DNA of 64,000 bases. It comes from Apostichopus japonicus. Taxonomy: Eukaryota; Echinodermata; Holothuroidea; Aspidochirotida; Stichopodidae. The notes below the pieces were generated by a model. The model was not told the DNA's origin. It was given only the letters and a program-made list of their open reading frames with translations, and did no database searches. The DNA is taken from positions 10,999,213 to 11,063,212 of the forward strand of contig NC_092574.1 in assembly GCF_037975245.1 (NCBI RefSeq), read 5' to 3'. The position numbers and the translations under genes are program-made. Of this stretch, positions 36,801-51,800 are shown piece by piece (position 1 is the first letter of the stretch; every line of letters starts with the position of its first letter).

Positions 36801-39800
36801 ATATTTATAAAGTTTAACTTACAAAACTGTCGATATTATGAAACAAACTACGTTCGGCAAAGCCCTGTTTCTAGACTGCCTAACAATCAGTTTACAACTG
36901 CAGTGTTTAACCGTACTTAAATATCACGGTAGGCTACAATGTGCTTCAAATTTTCTCAGGTACAGTACCTTGCAATACAACCCCCCTATCTAACACCTGT
37001 TTGTTAACATTTTTGGCACGGTTCCAAAAAACTTTTCATGGAGTAAACATTTTTGGCTCCACTCTAGAATTAGTCAGTAAAGGATCCGTAAAGTTATGCT
37101 GAAATATTATCTTAGACGTTCAAGGAAAGTAGGTAAATATCACCGTAACATTAAGGTAAGTAAAACACACCTCAAGCCAACCGACTCCTCCGCATGAACA
37201 AAACCATCTATTTCCCCTTATACACGAGGCACAGTCTATACCATACAGACATAGCACGATATCAAGGCCCCAATAGCTACAGTATGGCCATCTTTATGAA
37301 AGTAAACCTTGTAATTCCATGTTTTAGGCCACCAGGCGTGATTAACTTAATGCTAAATATTGTTTCCATGGCCTTGTAGAAATCGTCAACTTCGCAAAAT
37401 ACAATTAGTTGTGTTTTTGTTGTTACGTGAGATCCGTAACCGACGAAGTGGTTAGGCTATTTACTATACACTTAACTATGGTAGGATATTATTATTATCA
37501 TTATATTTTTTGTGGAAATTCTAGAAAATACTTTCTTTCCCCCGCTTTACACCATATGTGGTCTTCTGGTTTATTCATAAATGGGTGTACTAGAGCCTTG
37601 TTTACATGACACTTGTTGCATTTAGCACGATATGCCAGTTTTGCGTGAATTTTTCGAAAGTATTTTGCTCGATCTTTTGTAAAATTAGAAAGGTGTACCA
37701 ACTTACTTTTCGTACACAATTGATAATTTCTCTACTGATTTTCAGAGTTTTGTTCTCTATACAGTCAATGTTGTAAAGAACGGGTTTTTACGAAGTTCAA
37801 AAGTCAGTAAATGAAGTTGAGAAAATATTTCTTTTCAACTGTCTTAACCATGGAATGCTAGAATAACATTTCCACATAAAATGGAGAATTTTTTTTTCTC
37901 CATCTATTTCAAATTTCTTTCACAAGAAATTATCGTCATTTGTTCAATCCTCAAAAAATATCGTCTTGAAAAAAAATTATCGCGATAATAATAATTTTCG
38001 ATATATCGCCCAACCCTACTCATAATGCATGATGGTATGTTAGCAGCAGGCATTTGGCACAGTTGTTTGACATGAGATCATGTCACATGGAGAATTTGGA
38101 GTTAAAATCTTCAAGTGTGAGTTGGAATGAGAGAAAGTGAACAAGTTTGGAGGCATTTTACATGGAGCAGGACTTAAGCAAGAGTGTTTGTGTGCGTGCA
38201 TACTGTATCAGTTTATTATTTTCTTTGGAAGTGGGGTTTGCGGGTGTGTGGAAGAGAGAAAGATTTGTCTATCATGAACTGCCGATGATCAGAACTGGCA
38301 GTCTTACCATATTAATTTCCTCTTGTATGAATGTGTCAGTGATACGATTGATTATGTCCAGACAAGTAAGTGTTTATTGATCAGTTGCCTTGTTGATTGA
38401 ATTTAGGAGAACAAAGAATAGAACAACTTAACTGGAAAGTTGTCCAAAATGTCGGTAGTGGTCCAAAATATGTCATAAATTCATAGTTCATGCTTTCTTT
38501 TTTCCTTCACCTGAATAGCTAAGAACCAGAGTAGAAAATGTCATCAAATTCTCTATTATTTTCTTCTTTCTTTAGGCAGCCAGAAAGTCAATGGAGGGCA
38601 AATGTAAATTTTTCACGCCTGCTGTAAATAATTTATTACTAGAGTAAGTGCACACAATGACCACTTTCGTTTTACATTTTGTTATGATTATATAGTATAT
38701 TCTTCTCAAACAATATTGAAAACAAATTTGTCAAGAAATAAAGCCAAAGCACAAAACAAAAAACGGTTATTAAAACATTTTGAAATTTTGATTTTGGCAG
38801 CCCTGCAAAAGTTGACAATATAATTTGTAATGTACACGTTATATCTGTCACAGACATCCTTCAATCTTTCACCTCTTTTAAAAAATATCTTTTATTTATT
38901 TCTGTTTTATTTCTGTTTTTATTTTTCTGTTTTGTCTAAAACTTGTCATTGTGCATACCTGAGATTCTTACACTACACATTGTGGGGTTTGGTCATCTTC
39001 TTATCTCCCAATTATAAAAAAACAGAACATATTTCTTATCATGTTTTAGGAGTTCACCATCAATAAAGTATTTTATCGCATCGGTAAATATATATAAATA
39101 TTGGCCTGAAAGGTTGTTACTTTATGACACTCTTAGCAACCATGTGTATATAAGTGGAGAAGCCCAATGGCTTATCACATACAGTTTAAGTCGTCTGGCT
39201 ATCCGATTTTAAGTGTTGGCTCTTTTTGGATTATGTTGACCAGGCCATTTCAGATGGGAAAACTTTGGATTCTTTTTTCCTGGAAGGAAACAAAACCCCT
39301 AGTTTTTTTGGTCAGCCAGAGATCATATCCCTTGACCTCACAGATGCTATGTGTCCTTGCTTCCAATGCCACAGCTGTGTATATCCATTTGACCTTCCAC
39401 TGGACAATGATGTCCATTTAGTTTTTGTCTCTCTAAAATTCTTCTCTTCTTTTTCAATCCTCCGCCGTGTAGGATTGAAAATCAATCGAGGGAGTTAAGT
39501 TGTGGTAAACGGTCGTTGATCTACAACCACTTGGCATATCATCTCCCATGTACTAAGGACACTTTATTGAAGAGAGCCAAGAAGTTACGACTCGGAGCTC
39601 AAGATAGTCAGCTGAAAGAACCAATTTTAAGATTAAAAGAAGGTGAGATAGTTTTCCTTGTTTTTCCAGCAATTTAGTTTTCAATGTTTCATATTTGTTC
39701 TGTCAAAATGTTTTGCTTTTGGCCGGATTATTTAATAATCTGTGAGGTTTGTCGTCACTACAAATGTTGTCGTTTTGCACAATTCTCTCAGAATCGATCA

Positions 39801-42800
39801 GGACTTGAAGAGTTGTGTTCTCGTCTTTCTTTTTCACCTCAAATTTGTCTGTTTACCCCAAAAAAAATAATCATCTTACAATACAAGGGCTGGTAAATCA
39901 ACTCATTTGAGACGTTTAGGTCCAGTAAATCAACTATGGAAAACTGACGGGAATATTAAACAATTTTATATTTGCCTCATTTGCACAGGATGAAAGCTAG
40001 TCTGAAATAGTTGCAAATGGCCACCATGGGACCAACTAGGGGCATTCATATGGGACTGTCTGTGTTTCATGATGATCACAACACATTGGTTTGCCTGCAG
40101 TTCATTCATGTTTTTCAGTTTGCAACTGATTGGGAGAGTGTAAAACCAATTTTCAATTCATTCCTCTGGGAAAAATGTGAAAATAAACCAACAGCAAAAG
40201 GAGCAACAACTTTTGTGGGGTGGGGAGGGGCAGCAAGGTGATTGTTCATTCTGGCTATACTCATGCTAATCAGGTATTTCTAAGTATTATTAATTGAGTC
40301 GGCAGCATAATTTGTCCGGTATCATGAGCAAATCACTGAACACAACTGTGAAAGATGTGTAACAGTCTTTGTACAAAGGAAGCATGGCATGTTATATGAT
40401 CCTGGTCAGGGTTGTCACCACGCCGGGCGGTGCTACCCAGCTCTCAAAATTTCCGCCCGGTACTCAAGGTCAATTTCAGCCTTACCGCCCGGCACAAATT
40501 AGCCTACAGTACCGCCAATAAGTAACTTGGTAAAGATTAGCGCGATTCAGTGCAAAACGCAGCTTAACTGTAATTAACCCCGCGAATCACTGTCACAAAT
40601 TACCCGGCTCTAAAAATGGTCTGGTGACAACCCTGATCCTGGTATTCATAGCAGGCGCTCTTGGGGTTGTCGTGACCCTCTTTTGTGGTGGCGAAAGAGA
40701 TGTTGGAGAGTGGCCAGAAATTTGGGAAGAATAATAAAGTTGTCAATATTTGTGGGGAGAAAAGTGCAATAATCGAGCAACATTAATTACGTCAGAAATT
40801 GTAAAATATATTATACAATTTTGTAAGTCCCTTTACTGGTATGAACAAAAAACTCCAAAATGGAGGGGGATAGCTCTTCCATATACACCCCTTCCCCAGA
40901 CAACCACATCCAACAAAATTGTGATCGCCAATCCAAAATATTTTGAAGACCAAGGTTATGAAGAGACAAAATTAATGTGTAATCCATTTTGTGTAAAACA
41001 TGTTAAGGATTAAAAAATGGCTGCACAAGAATTTAACTATTATCTTTGATTCCCCTAAGTTTTATATGTGATGATGTGCATGAAGTTTGTTTTGCTATTT
41101 CTACAGCTATATCTGAGGTGATGCCAGCTCAGATTGAGAGATATCAAGAAGAATGTATAACAGCAGAACAAGCCAGACAAGAAAGGTAAACAATCCTGAC
41201 AAAGCAATTGGCAATCATGTCGACACATATATTTCATCATGTCGACACATATATTTCATCACGTCGACACATATATTTCATCATGTCGACACATATATGT
41301 CCCACCCCTTCAAAGCTCTTTCCTAATCCGTAAGTTTATAAATGTGGGAAAATAATGTAATGGGACACTTTTGTTTCTCATTTAATTTGTTTATTTATTT
41401 ATTTTTTTTATTTTTATCCTACTACAATAGCGAACAGAAAAGACAAAAGGGTTGATGACACAAGGTTTAACTTTAGAAAGAGAGGAGTAGTACAAAGAAA
41501 TTGTTGTAGGCTTGTAGAGCCGTACCCTAGCTTACAAAAAGTAAGAAAGGAAGTTAATTTAGACGAAAAAAAGACAAGTGTTATCTACCAGAGCAACATC
41601 TATCCCTCACTTGGAAGCTAATGCTTTTCCATTTTTATTTTCATTCTCGCTTCATAGAATTCCCACATCACTGTGCATCACCAACCAATAATACATTTAC
41701 ACAGAATACAGCCACTATCACTTATAGCAGGGTATATAATTTATCTTTGCTATCACATAGGAAAATGCCATGTAAAATGTGCAAATTGCTACACAAATGT
41801 TACATGTATAGCATGGGGGTTTTTTTGGGGGTGGGGAAGGGGGATGTATTGAAGCATATTATTTTTAGTATTTTTTGAGGAATAAACCTTGAGAACTACA
41901 ATTCACAATTGTGTCAACACTGAATTATTCTCTGATGATATGTCTCTCGGAACATCAATGCAGACTGTAGTAATAATGTAGTTAACCAGTGAATTAATAT
42001 CACAAATGATCCCCACCGTTAATAGCTATCATCCGTGGATGCATGAAATCCTGACCTAATAACCATCAAAATCTCCAGCAAAGTGTATCAGCCGAGGAGC
42101 CGGTCTTCATTGAATTATATAAACTACACAGGACAAAATTTAAGCCTATTGCCTTGAAAGGAAATTAAATGAAAGTCAGGGTCTAACATGATATTATAGT
42201 CTCTGTTAGTGAATCATGTGCATTGTCCTGGGAAACAGGGAAGTGGCAAATTCATTGAAGTCAAATGAACCATTCGAATTTGTAAATGAGGATTTTCTTT
42301 TCTGTGAAAAATGTTCATTGTATCATTACGGTTGATTTCGAGAAGGAAACGTTAATTGAGTTGTATATTTCTTGAACGGTAGTTTTATTTGACTGTGAGA
42401 GACTGTTAGTCTCAGGCCTAAAATTAATGTTGAATGCAGATCACAGTGCAAAGAGGCGTTGAAGCCAGATTCGGGATGTGGTCGCAAAGTTGCAGTGATG
42501 ATGCAGGTTTTTATGTTTTTTTTTCTTCTTTTTTTTTTCTGCCCTGCTAGTAATATCTGGTTCAAGCAAAGAATGAATGATATCTTACAATTGACTTTTT
42601 CTTGAGCAAAAGATTAGGGAAAAAATGCAGCATTATAAAAATGAAAAGTGACATAAAGGGAAATTGAACATAAAAGCCAAAGATGCATGTATAAAGCTGA
42701 TATACTGCAGAAACCTCCATGTTCACCACCTGACAGGCAAGATATGGCAAAATAAAAAAAAGAAAGTAGACGAAACTGGCATGGAGAGGTGAAACTTAGC

Positions 42801-45800
42801 TCCGTCTTTTAATCTTCATTAGACTGGAGGAGGAGGGGAAGAATGAGAAGTCACAAGATGAAGATGAGGAAAAGAACAAAGGACCTCGGAGTCATGCACC
42901 CCGGAGGAAATTTATCTGGTCTGATCACTTACGGTAAATTCGATTCAGTTGATAATTACTGTCACCAATATGATTATTCAAAAAAGGAAAGAAGCCACTT
43001 ATCCAGTGTATATGTCAAAAAAGGGACCAAAAAAATGTGATCTTTTTAAGTGTTTAACAACTTTATCATGGAAGTCACAAGATAGAAATTGATCTGGAAT
43101 GCTGTAGTCTTCAGGTAGAAGACAACAAACGTATTGAGCCCACCCCTGGTTTAGCACCCCGCTGTTTGAGCTCACGCCTGGTTTGACTACACCCTAGGTT
43201 GGCAACTCCCGTTGATTACCATATACCAGTTGTTGGAACACACCCCTGGTTGAGCAGATCCCGAGTTGACAACAACCTTGGTTGACCACACCCCTGGTTT
43301 GACCACACCCCTGGTTGGCAACTCCCGTTGATTACCATATACCACTTGTTGGAACACACCCCTGGTTGAGCAGATCCCGAGTTGACAACAACCTTGGTTG
43401 GCCACACCCCTGGTTTGACCACAACCTTGTTTGAGCATGTCTGTACATTACAGTGTCAACTGGATATGACCTTTGAGCAAAAGAGGGAGCAGAAAATTCA
43501 TTGAATTTTGATGGCCTGATATATTTCAAAAGTATTCCCTTATGATGATACTAGATTCTAATAGTGTGTGTGTGACTCAATTTGAAATTCATGTCCAACT
43601 GCACACTTAGGATGGAACTGACAGGTGGGTTTGTTCTTTTTAACTCAGTCGTTTGAGTGGACAGCCAGGTAACATTCTTCCTCTGGGGGGGGGACTGTTT
43701 ATTTTTGCATCAATAAACTACACAACAGGCGTCACATAACTTTGATAGAATAGAAGGAGAGAAGTACATGAAGAGCTCAAGCAAGAATTTAGTCCTGTTT
43801 TGTCATACCCTTCTTCTTGCAAATAAAATATTCAACATCTGAATGGAAACAAAACTTACAATAGAATGGAAAGGCATTTGCCAACTTTGTGAAGATGATG
43901 ATCAAGGAACAATTTCGAAAGGAAAACGCCATCATCTGCATAGCATCTAAATCCAGGTACACTGAAGACTTTTAATGAAAAAGAAGCATTCTCAATGGTA
44001 TTAAATATCAATCATATATTTAATCCCCCATTATGTATTTCCCAGAAGAAATTTTAATACAAATCAGTGCTGGTTTCTTAAATCTAACATGGCTCTCTTT
44101 CTAATCTCGTTCATTTTTTCCTTCCTTGTGGTCAGAAATCTGCTGTGCCATGTGGTGTGTATCAAGTTAAAGACCTACGAGATGTCCAAGACAAGGTCGC
44201 AGTCAGCCGAGGATTACCTGAAGGCATTTCTCGATGCTGAGATTAAACAACTCTGGCCCACCGGCTGGATGCAGACGAGGTATGGATATTCTCTGACATC
44301 ATTTGTTCTTTAATTGCTTCAGTAATTACTTGAGTTGTAGGTTTCTTGAGTCTTACACAAACAAGTTCAGATCCTAATTCAGCCTAGGCTGTTAAAACCT
44401 GCGACTTGAAAATAAGGAACACGTAGCAGTATTCATCAAGAGTCTGTAACTTTTGGTTGATCACAAAAATATGAAAGTAAGCTGTCTGCTGGCTGTTTAA
44501 GAATTTTCTAGTCCAAGTGCCAGTTTTGCTTTAGAAACCTATGTAAACACTTCAAAACAGGTCTTTGTGGCAGTTCAGAACGCCGTGGATAGAACAGAAT
44601 GTTGTAGATGTTGTAACTTGATGGTAACAGGCATCGGCTGTAAGTTTGTTATCTGGCTGTGACCTGTGTTCTGGTTAAGTTTACTACTACCAATTAGCTT
44701 TTAATAGCTGAACAGAGTCATTTCTTGTTTTCCAGTAATTTCAATTTTTGGTGGTAATATGCACCTCTCAGTTCCAGGAAGTAACTTGGGTTGCTGTGTC
44801 AGCAAATTGTACAATCTAGTAACTTTATACACAATGACTGATTAAAAGTCTCATTTTGCTGCGAGTCTTAGTTTTAGAATCTACTTGATTAATAAAAAAC
44901 CAATAAGAAGAACACGTAAAGCTAGCTTGGCAAATCGACTTACATTTCAATGAATGAGAAAGTATAAAAGAAAGGTGAATAATCGGACAAAACTTTTTTT
45001 TTTTTTTTTCATGCACTTAATGCTTATGTGAAAATTAGGCAGTGAGAAGAACAGAACCATTTCTTAGTTTCTTGCTTATCGTTCGTAAATTTGGGTGATA
45101 ACCAAGGTGGAAAAACATCCAGTACATTAGAGAGATGTCTTTGTATTTTATCCAAAAATAAAATATTGAAAGGTTTTGTGGAAATTTCTTACCAAACTAA
45201 AACAGCTGCTCTTCCTTCTGTTTCTTAGAATGCTGTTTAAGGAAAGCCGTTCAGTTCACAGCCCTATCACATCCATGCCCCCGAAACAGAAGAAGTTGAT
45301 CCCTCCCCCGAAGAAACTAGCATCCAAGAAGCCAGAAAATGCTGCTGCACAAGGTACCTCCATTCCCGGGAGTGAAGACTCGACCCCAGAATTGTCCCAC
45401 AAAGAGCCAAAAAGTCCTAACGTTTCTCTGTTTTCCAGCGATTCGCAGTCTCCATCTAGAGCGGCCAAAATGCCCGGGGAGGTCCGAACTCTGCTAGACT
45501 ATGCCGAGAGTCCCAGCGACGTGAAGAAGCCCGACGTCATCCCGACCCAGGAGCGACCTACGGGAACTCTGAGTCTTCTGGCTTCAGCGATGAGTGAAGT
45601 GGTGAAGAAACTTGAGGAAGAAAAGACATCGGGGGAGGATGACCCCGGTAGCGGAATCTTCGATGTCAGCGAAGAACAGCCAAACTTGAGAGAAGAGACG
45701 AGTAATAAACCAAAGGAAACGTCGGATACCGGAACCGTAAGGAGGAGTCCGAACGACGGTGCCTCGAGCAAAACCGCCGTTCGTTCCTTTCAACATTTTA

Positions 45801-48800
45801 TGTCTGCCCCGAAAGCGCCCCTTCCAGCTAGTCAGAGCAGTAGCAACAGAGAACAGGGAAGAATACCGATCCCCACTGTCACGCCTCCAAAGCCATCCCC
45901 TTCAGTGAGTCCGCAGTCGGCGGCGGACAGCTTCTCGCCGCCCGTGGCCCGTCTGGCTAGGCAACCTGCTTTGGAGAAGATGCCATCTAACCTTCCCGAC
46001 TCACGGATTAACGTTAAATCGTCCGCTCCATCCGCAATAGATTCCAAACCTCAGAAGACCCAATGGAAGAAGGAGACTACGCAACCATCAATCCTGTCAA
46101 GCAGCAGTTTCCTGAAGAGGACTTCTCCAAGTCTAGCCGGACCACTTTTGTCCAAGGTTCCATCGGTCAGCCCTCTAGCAGGTTATTCCAAGACCCCGTC
46201 ACCGAGTACCTCTCCTGCCAGTGGACAGGAGGGGGGGATGAGGTCACCGACTTTGTATACCAAGCAAAGACCTCACCTAGTGTCAGCATCTCCACGTAGT
46301 CCTAAACTACCGACACCAACTATCAGCCCCAATAATATGCAATACATTGGGGGGACCACTGCGTCAACAACCCACAGGATCTCTCCTTCCAAGGTTTCCC
46401 CATCCATGACGGTCACCTCGTACCCCTCCCCTCAGACATCTCCTGGCTATGGCAGCATGGCCATTCAGCAACAACCTTCACTCAGCCCTGTCCAAAGACC
46501 GAAGCCTGTTAAATTGCCCTCAAATCTAACGAGGAGGGGCTCTTTCCCGTCAATGGTCAACCAGGTGGTGACATCTCCTTTGACCTCTCCAACAACGTTC
46601 ACGTCGTCAGACGGCATAACCCAGCCAGCGAGGGGTTTCCAACACATAACCCTCTCGGATTTAGCAAGGAAAGCACCATCGACTCATCCATCCCCAACAT
46701 TCCCAGGGCTGTCCTCCCCGCCGGGGATCATTGGGAGAAGTGCATCGGTGGACCAGCTGTCACCCGCCATCGATAGCACAGGGGTGAGGCAGGGGCTGTT
46801 GCCTGGAATGGGGTTCATGCCGGGTCAAACTAGAGGTAAGCATACTGATTAAATATGGCCAGTGTTCTCTTAACTCTATAAGTGTTTTAAATTTAAAAAG
46901 AAAATTTGGTTTGATGTCCAAGGCAAAATGGTTTTACTGGAAAGACGGTTTTTAGAACCAGTTCCCCTTCTCTTTCGTTCACTACATCAGCTGGTACAAT
47001 TTATGCATTCGTAGGAAAATGTCTTTCAAAATTTAGGGTAGCTTTTCAATAAGGCATTGATAAATTTACAAAGCTTTTTGCTTGTGTAGCATGATTTGAC
47101 TGGATTCAGCATGGATGATAAAATGTTGGTAAGACATCTTTGAAGTTATGCATATTGATATCTATGCCTTGCAAGCTCTGTATCAAGCATAACATATTTT
47201 CTCAATTGAGAAGTTGATATCCTTCTCAACAGCAATAAGGGCCATGAGATGGGCTTGCATAATCAGTGAACTAATCACAAGTTATTTTAGGAATAAATAG
47301 TCCATGACCTTACTTTCATAGTCAATTTTGAACGGAAAAACAGAAAATTGCAAAGACGGTGCTGAGTTTATGAATATACTTTGATAAAGCAAGATTTTTC
47401 ATAATTTGCATAAAGCCTAACCGCATTTAAATTCAGTGTATATCCCAACCACAGTCAGCTTGTCCACCCCCTGAATCCTAATTGGCAAGCGACATTTGAA
47501 CAAAAACACATCAAACATGTGAGCTAAGAAGTGGACGGCAAATTGCTAAACGTCAAATTTCGGCAACCATGGATCGATCAGCTGCAGGGTGTGATCCAAT
47601 AAGTAAAACAAAGATAAGTTGTCAAATTTAGGTGGCGATATTATTTATCTCCTTCCATCATTGCGAATTATATCAAAACTTATATGTCAAAGAAAAGAGT
47701 CTGGGATATAAAGGATGAAGGATTGCCAGCAATACATGTGTGTGTGTGCTGGGTGGTAGGTTACTAGGCAGGGGCTATGGTATAGGACTGGAAGGTGAGG
47801 GGGGTGGGGGGGTAGCCAAGGGTTATATTTCCACAGTATCCTCTCTCCTTTTTGAAATTTCAAGAGTTCATTCTTGTGGGGTTTGATGTAGTTTTAACTG
47901 TTAATGTCTAGCTTATTGCAATTGTAATGGCAAAAAGGAATCCTAAGGGTCCCTCTGATCTTGTTATGTATCTTTTTACTTTCTGGGAAATGCTGGTACC
48001 CCTAGTAGTCACATTTTGTGATTGTGGTTAATTTACTATTCTTTAGGGAGTAGGGTCACCATACCTCCAGATGTTTATTTTTAGGTATTTCCAACATAGA
48101 GTTTGTAATGTAAAATTAAAAAGCAGAAACTTTTCTCCACTGTGATTTGGGAATCTAGTTCTAGTCCAATCTGAGCACAGATATGCAAACAGTCAATTTG
48201 CTAGATTGAGCATTTAAAAACAATTTTTTAGTCTTTTTCTTAATACTTAGACCTCTCTCCCATGTGCTGCGACAAGTTTGTCCACTTTTCTTCAGATGAA
48301 ATATGATAACCCTACTTGACAGTAACTATCAAACTAGCTGTTGCTACAAAGTGCAATGCATGTGACCATTCAACATACCTGTGATACTCTATTGAGTCAT
48401 GTGATTCTCCTTAGAGTCATGCGATTCTCAGTAGAGTCATGCAATTCTCTGTAGAGTCATGCGATTCTTGTCAGTCATGTGATTCTTGGGAGGTCATGCG
48501 TTTTGCGATTGTAATTCTCTTCCTCCAGGGGAGAGTCATCCTCTCCTGTATGGACTTGCCTCAAGACATCAACTACCTCATAGTGCAATGACCTCCACTC
48601 CTTTCTTCCCAGGTATATACTTAATCGGAATGGCATGCTCGACATTTTGTCACCCCATACTACATACTTCCATATATGCATGCTTCCACATGTAAAAGCT
48701 TGTTCGGAGATTCAGAGATATTAGACCATAGGTCAGGCCACAAGTATTCTACGTTTAGTCTTACTTGCCCAGTAACCTCCATCCCATTGCATTTGATTTG

Positions 48801-51800
48801 ATTGCAACATTTAAAGGAGAGGTCTGTTTGGCTTTAATTTTAAATCCAGGCAATAATTTGAGGCCAATAAGATGAATTAAAATTTTCACTTGTTGACATG
48901 TCAGTTTGCTAACAAGGCACAATGGCAGTTTGGATTATTTTCGAAGCTCCATCCTGAATTGATATTACTGGCCTGAATTTCCCTGCCTGAATAATGCAGG
49001 GAACCCAAATTTGTTCTGTGTGTGACGTACCCTGAGCTTATATATGGTCAGTGAATTATATTCTATTTTTAGGTAGGAGTAAAATCCATTTAATTTGACC
49101 CAGGGGATTAATAAACTCAGGATGTAAGCAAAGAAATCTTGCAGTATTCTTAAATATTCAAATGGGTTCTAGCATGCGCTATCTTTCAAACAAGTTTCTT
49201 CTCTTTCCTCATGGGTGGCAGGTAGTATTTATCAAAGAGAGGAAGAACATAACTTCAGAAACAAGCTGTTTGTATGAATGGCTGATAAGAGAGATCCATG
49301 ATTGCATTGATATATCTACAGCTTTGTTGACCAGTCGATGTGTATCTAAACTAGAATTTATCTTTTCATTTAGTTTTTAGTTTTGGTCATTTCAAAGTAC
49401 CACCACCTGCATGGATCATTTTTCTGTTGAATCATAACATGAATGTAAACCTTTGTGATAATTGTAAAGCCTTAAAAGTTTGGACAGGATGATGGTCAAA
49501 ACAGGTCCAGACCAAAAAGAGCAAAGCATGTGTTGAATACCAACGAAGTCATGTTCTTCAAGGAAATTTGTCGAAACAGATCCGGTGATGAGAGAAAATT
49601 ATGTTTCACTATCCATGAAGCGTTAATTCTTTTTCCAAAATGATCGGACCTCCATGGTCTGACTTGCTAAGAAATACAATGATCTGAAGTTCTATATATA
49701 TATAAATAAAAATAAAATAAATCAAAAGTGCAAAATAACCAGGCTTCTGGATAAAAATATGAAGTGACATTTTGAAGGACCCATCCAAATAACCAGCCAA
49801 AGAAATGATCTTCACTACTACTAAGATAATTTAACAATGAAGGTCAAAGACCAGATATGGTTGAAACCTGTACTTAGGGTCATAATCCTTTGCATCTATA
49901 TGGAATTTGCAGATATTGGATAAATCATCTCCTGAGGTAGTCGTCGAGAAACTTTGATTGCTGACACTCTGAAGGGTCGTTTCTCAAAACTTAAAATTAA
50001 TCAGGAAATGAAATGTAGCCTAATATGCAGAATGTTTCTCACCTTTAATAAACTAATAATATTTAATCCAGGACTAATGCAACCTTATGTCACACAGCTA
50101 AGAAATAAAAATTTTGAAACTTGATAGTGGCTTTGACTTTACTTCAGGAAGCATACACAACGATGGTAAACATCAAGCAAGAAACATGGATATGTATCGA
50201 AAAGGTTAAAACTACATAATTAGTGAACAATTGAAATAACCCTGTCATCAATTAAGAGTTACATTGGATACTATTATTCTATACTATTCTGTTTAGTTTT
50301 TGCTTGGCCACCAAAAATGCAAATTGGTTGTGTCTGTTGACGGAAAGAAGAAAGAGATAAAGCCAAAGAATGATGTAGGATATTAGGGATGGTAACCTAT
50401 GGTTCTTAGGGTATACAGAACATGGTACTGTATATTCCCCTTCCCCCTGCTCTTCCTCGCAAAAGCTGAAATATTGAAAGAGTAAGATTCAATGTAGAAA
50501 TAAATAAACAGGAAGAAAAGACAGTACAGATCTGTGCAAGTCACATTGCCAAGTCTGGGTTATCATGTACTTTATTTGCTTCAAATTGCAAGCTAGGTTA
50601 AAGTTAGTAAGCAAAGTTGGTTGTAGTTTCATAGTTCAACCGTTTTTTTCTTCTTGACCAAACATTTACTCCAGTACAACTCGTTCAAAAGCTGGTATTA
50701 ATATCTCACCATTGCTTTCCCATTTCCCTTCTCTCTATCCCCCCCCCCCCCCCAGGATAAGATAAAGTAGTTCTGGAAAGTGAGAGAAGCCCAAATGATT
50801 GTGAGTAGAAAGGCTTGAAAGAAGAAGGTCAAGTTTATTAAGTCTTAGGCTACTTGGCTCCGATATTGGAAGGACATGCCAGCTAACTTTCAGGTCCCCC
50901 TTTAGATAGCAAATTGGTTGACAGGTTGTTAAAGAACCCAGTGTTTCAGGATAGGAAATTCAATTTGATACATTTTCCAAGGCTGTAATACTTTTAATGC
51001 AAGGTGCTGGTTTGATGGAGTCGATCATTTCTTTTCTGGAATCATTATTATCTGTCTTTGCGTACTTTTACACTGTAACTGACTGGTGTCTGTTATTTGT
51101 CTGCCTGCTTGTCTCATATATCTGTCTGTCAACACGTTTACAAAATAATTCTGATGGAAATATTGCATGATTTCTGTGTTACTTTAACGCACACGTTCTC
51201 TGGGATGAAGCCGAACCAATAAGGTTTAATGTACAAATGTTAGGATAAAGTTCACATAGTTCCTCTGAGGGCAAAGGTTGTAATAATTGACATAGAACAT
51301 TGTTTCCCTTTCTGGAGACATGCGTGGATGGGTCATCAATGTTACTCATTATTATTGTTCAGGCGTGTCTCAAGTTCAGGACTTCAAGGTCAAAGGTCAA
51401 GGTCATTATTCTTGGCCATTGCTTATATGTAAACTTGTAAAACAAACTGTCCTGGTCAACAGGAATGTGCGGATGCAAATTCGTACAGTTATTGGTCATA
51501 TTGAGAGAATTACCTTAAAGGTAGAGGGGTTTCCACTTCGGGCCAGGCAGGTATGAGAAACCTCAAGCTGGGCTAAATTTAAAGAGTGTGTTTAGCAAAA
51601 GTCTCTTTTTTACTAAAAAAAAACTGGATTGTTCAGTATAATTCAAGGTATTTATTGCACTGGTTATATCAGTTAGGTGGGTAGGAAGCAGAACATACCT
51701 AGTAATTTTAGAAATGTAACATTACTGGCCGGCTCAAGAAAAATGGTGCTTTTAATGAGATATTGCTGGTCATAGGGCTTAGAGGCAATCGTCCAAGGGG

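Noticed and set aside
43187..43529. Overlapping glycine/valine-rich minus-strand ORFs
   Set aside because: They arise from the 116-bp tandem repeat and show the same repeated peptide in several frames.
45256..45796. Minus-strand ORFs opposite UBN exon 12
   Set aside because: They are antisense shadows of the long serine/proline-rich coding exon.
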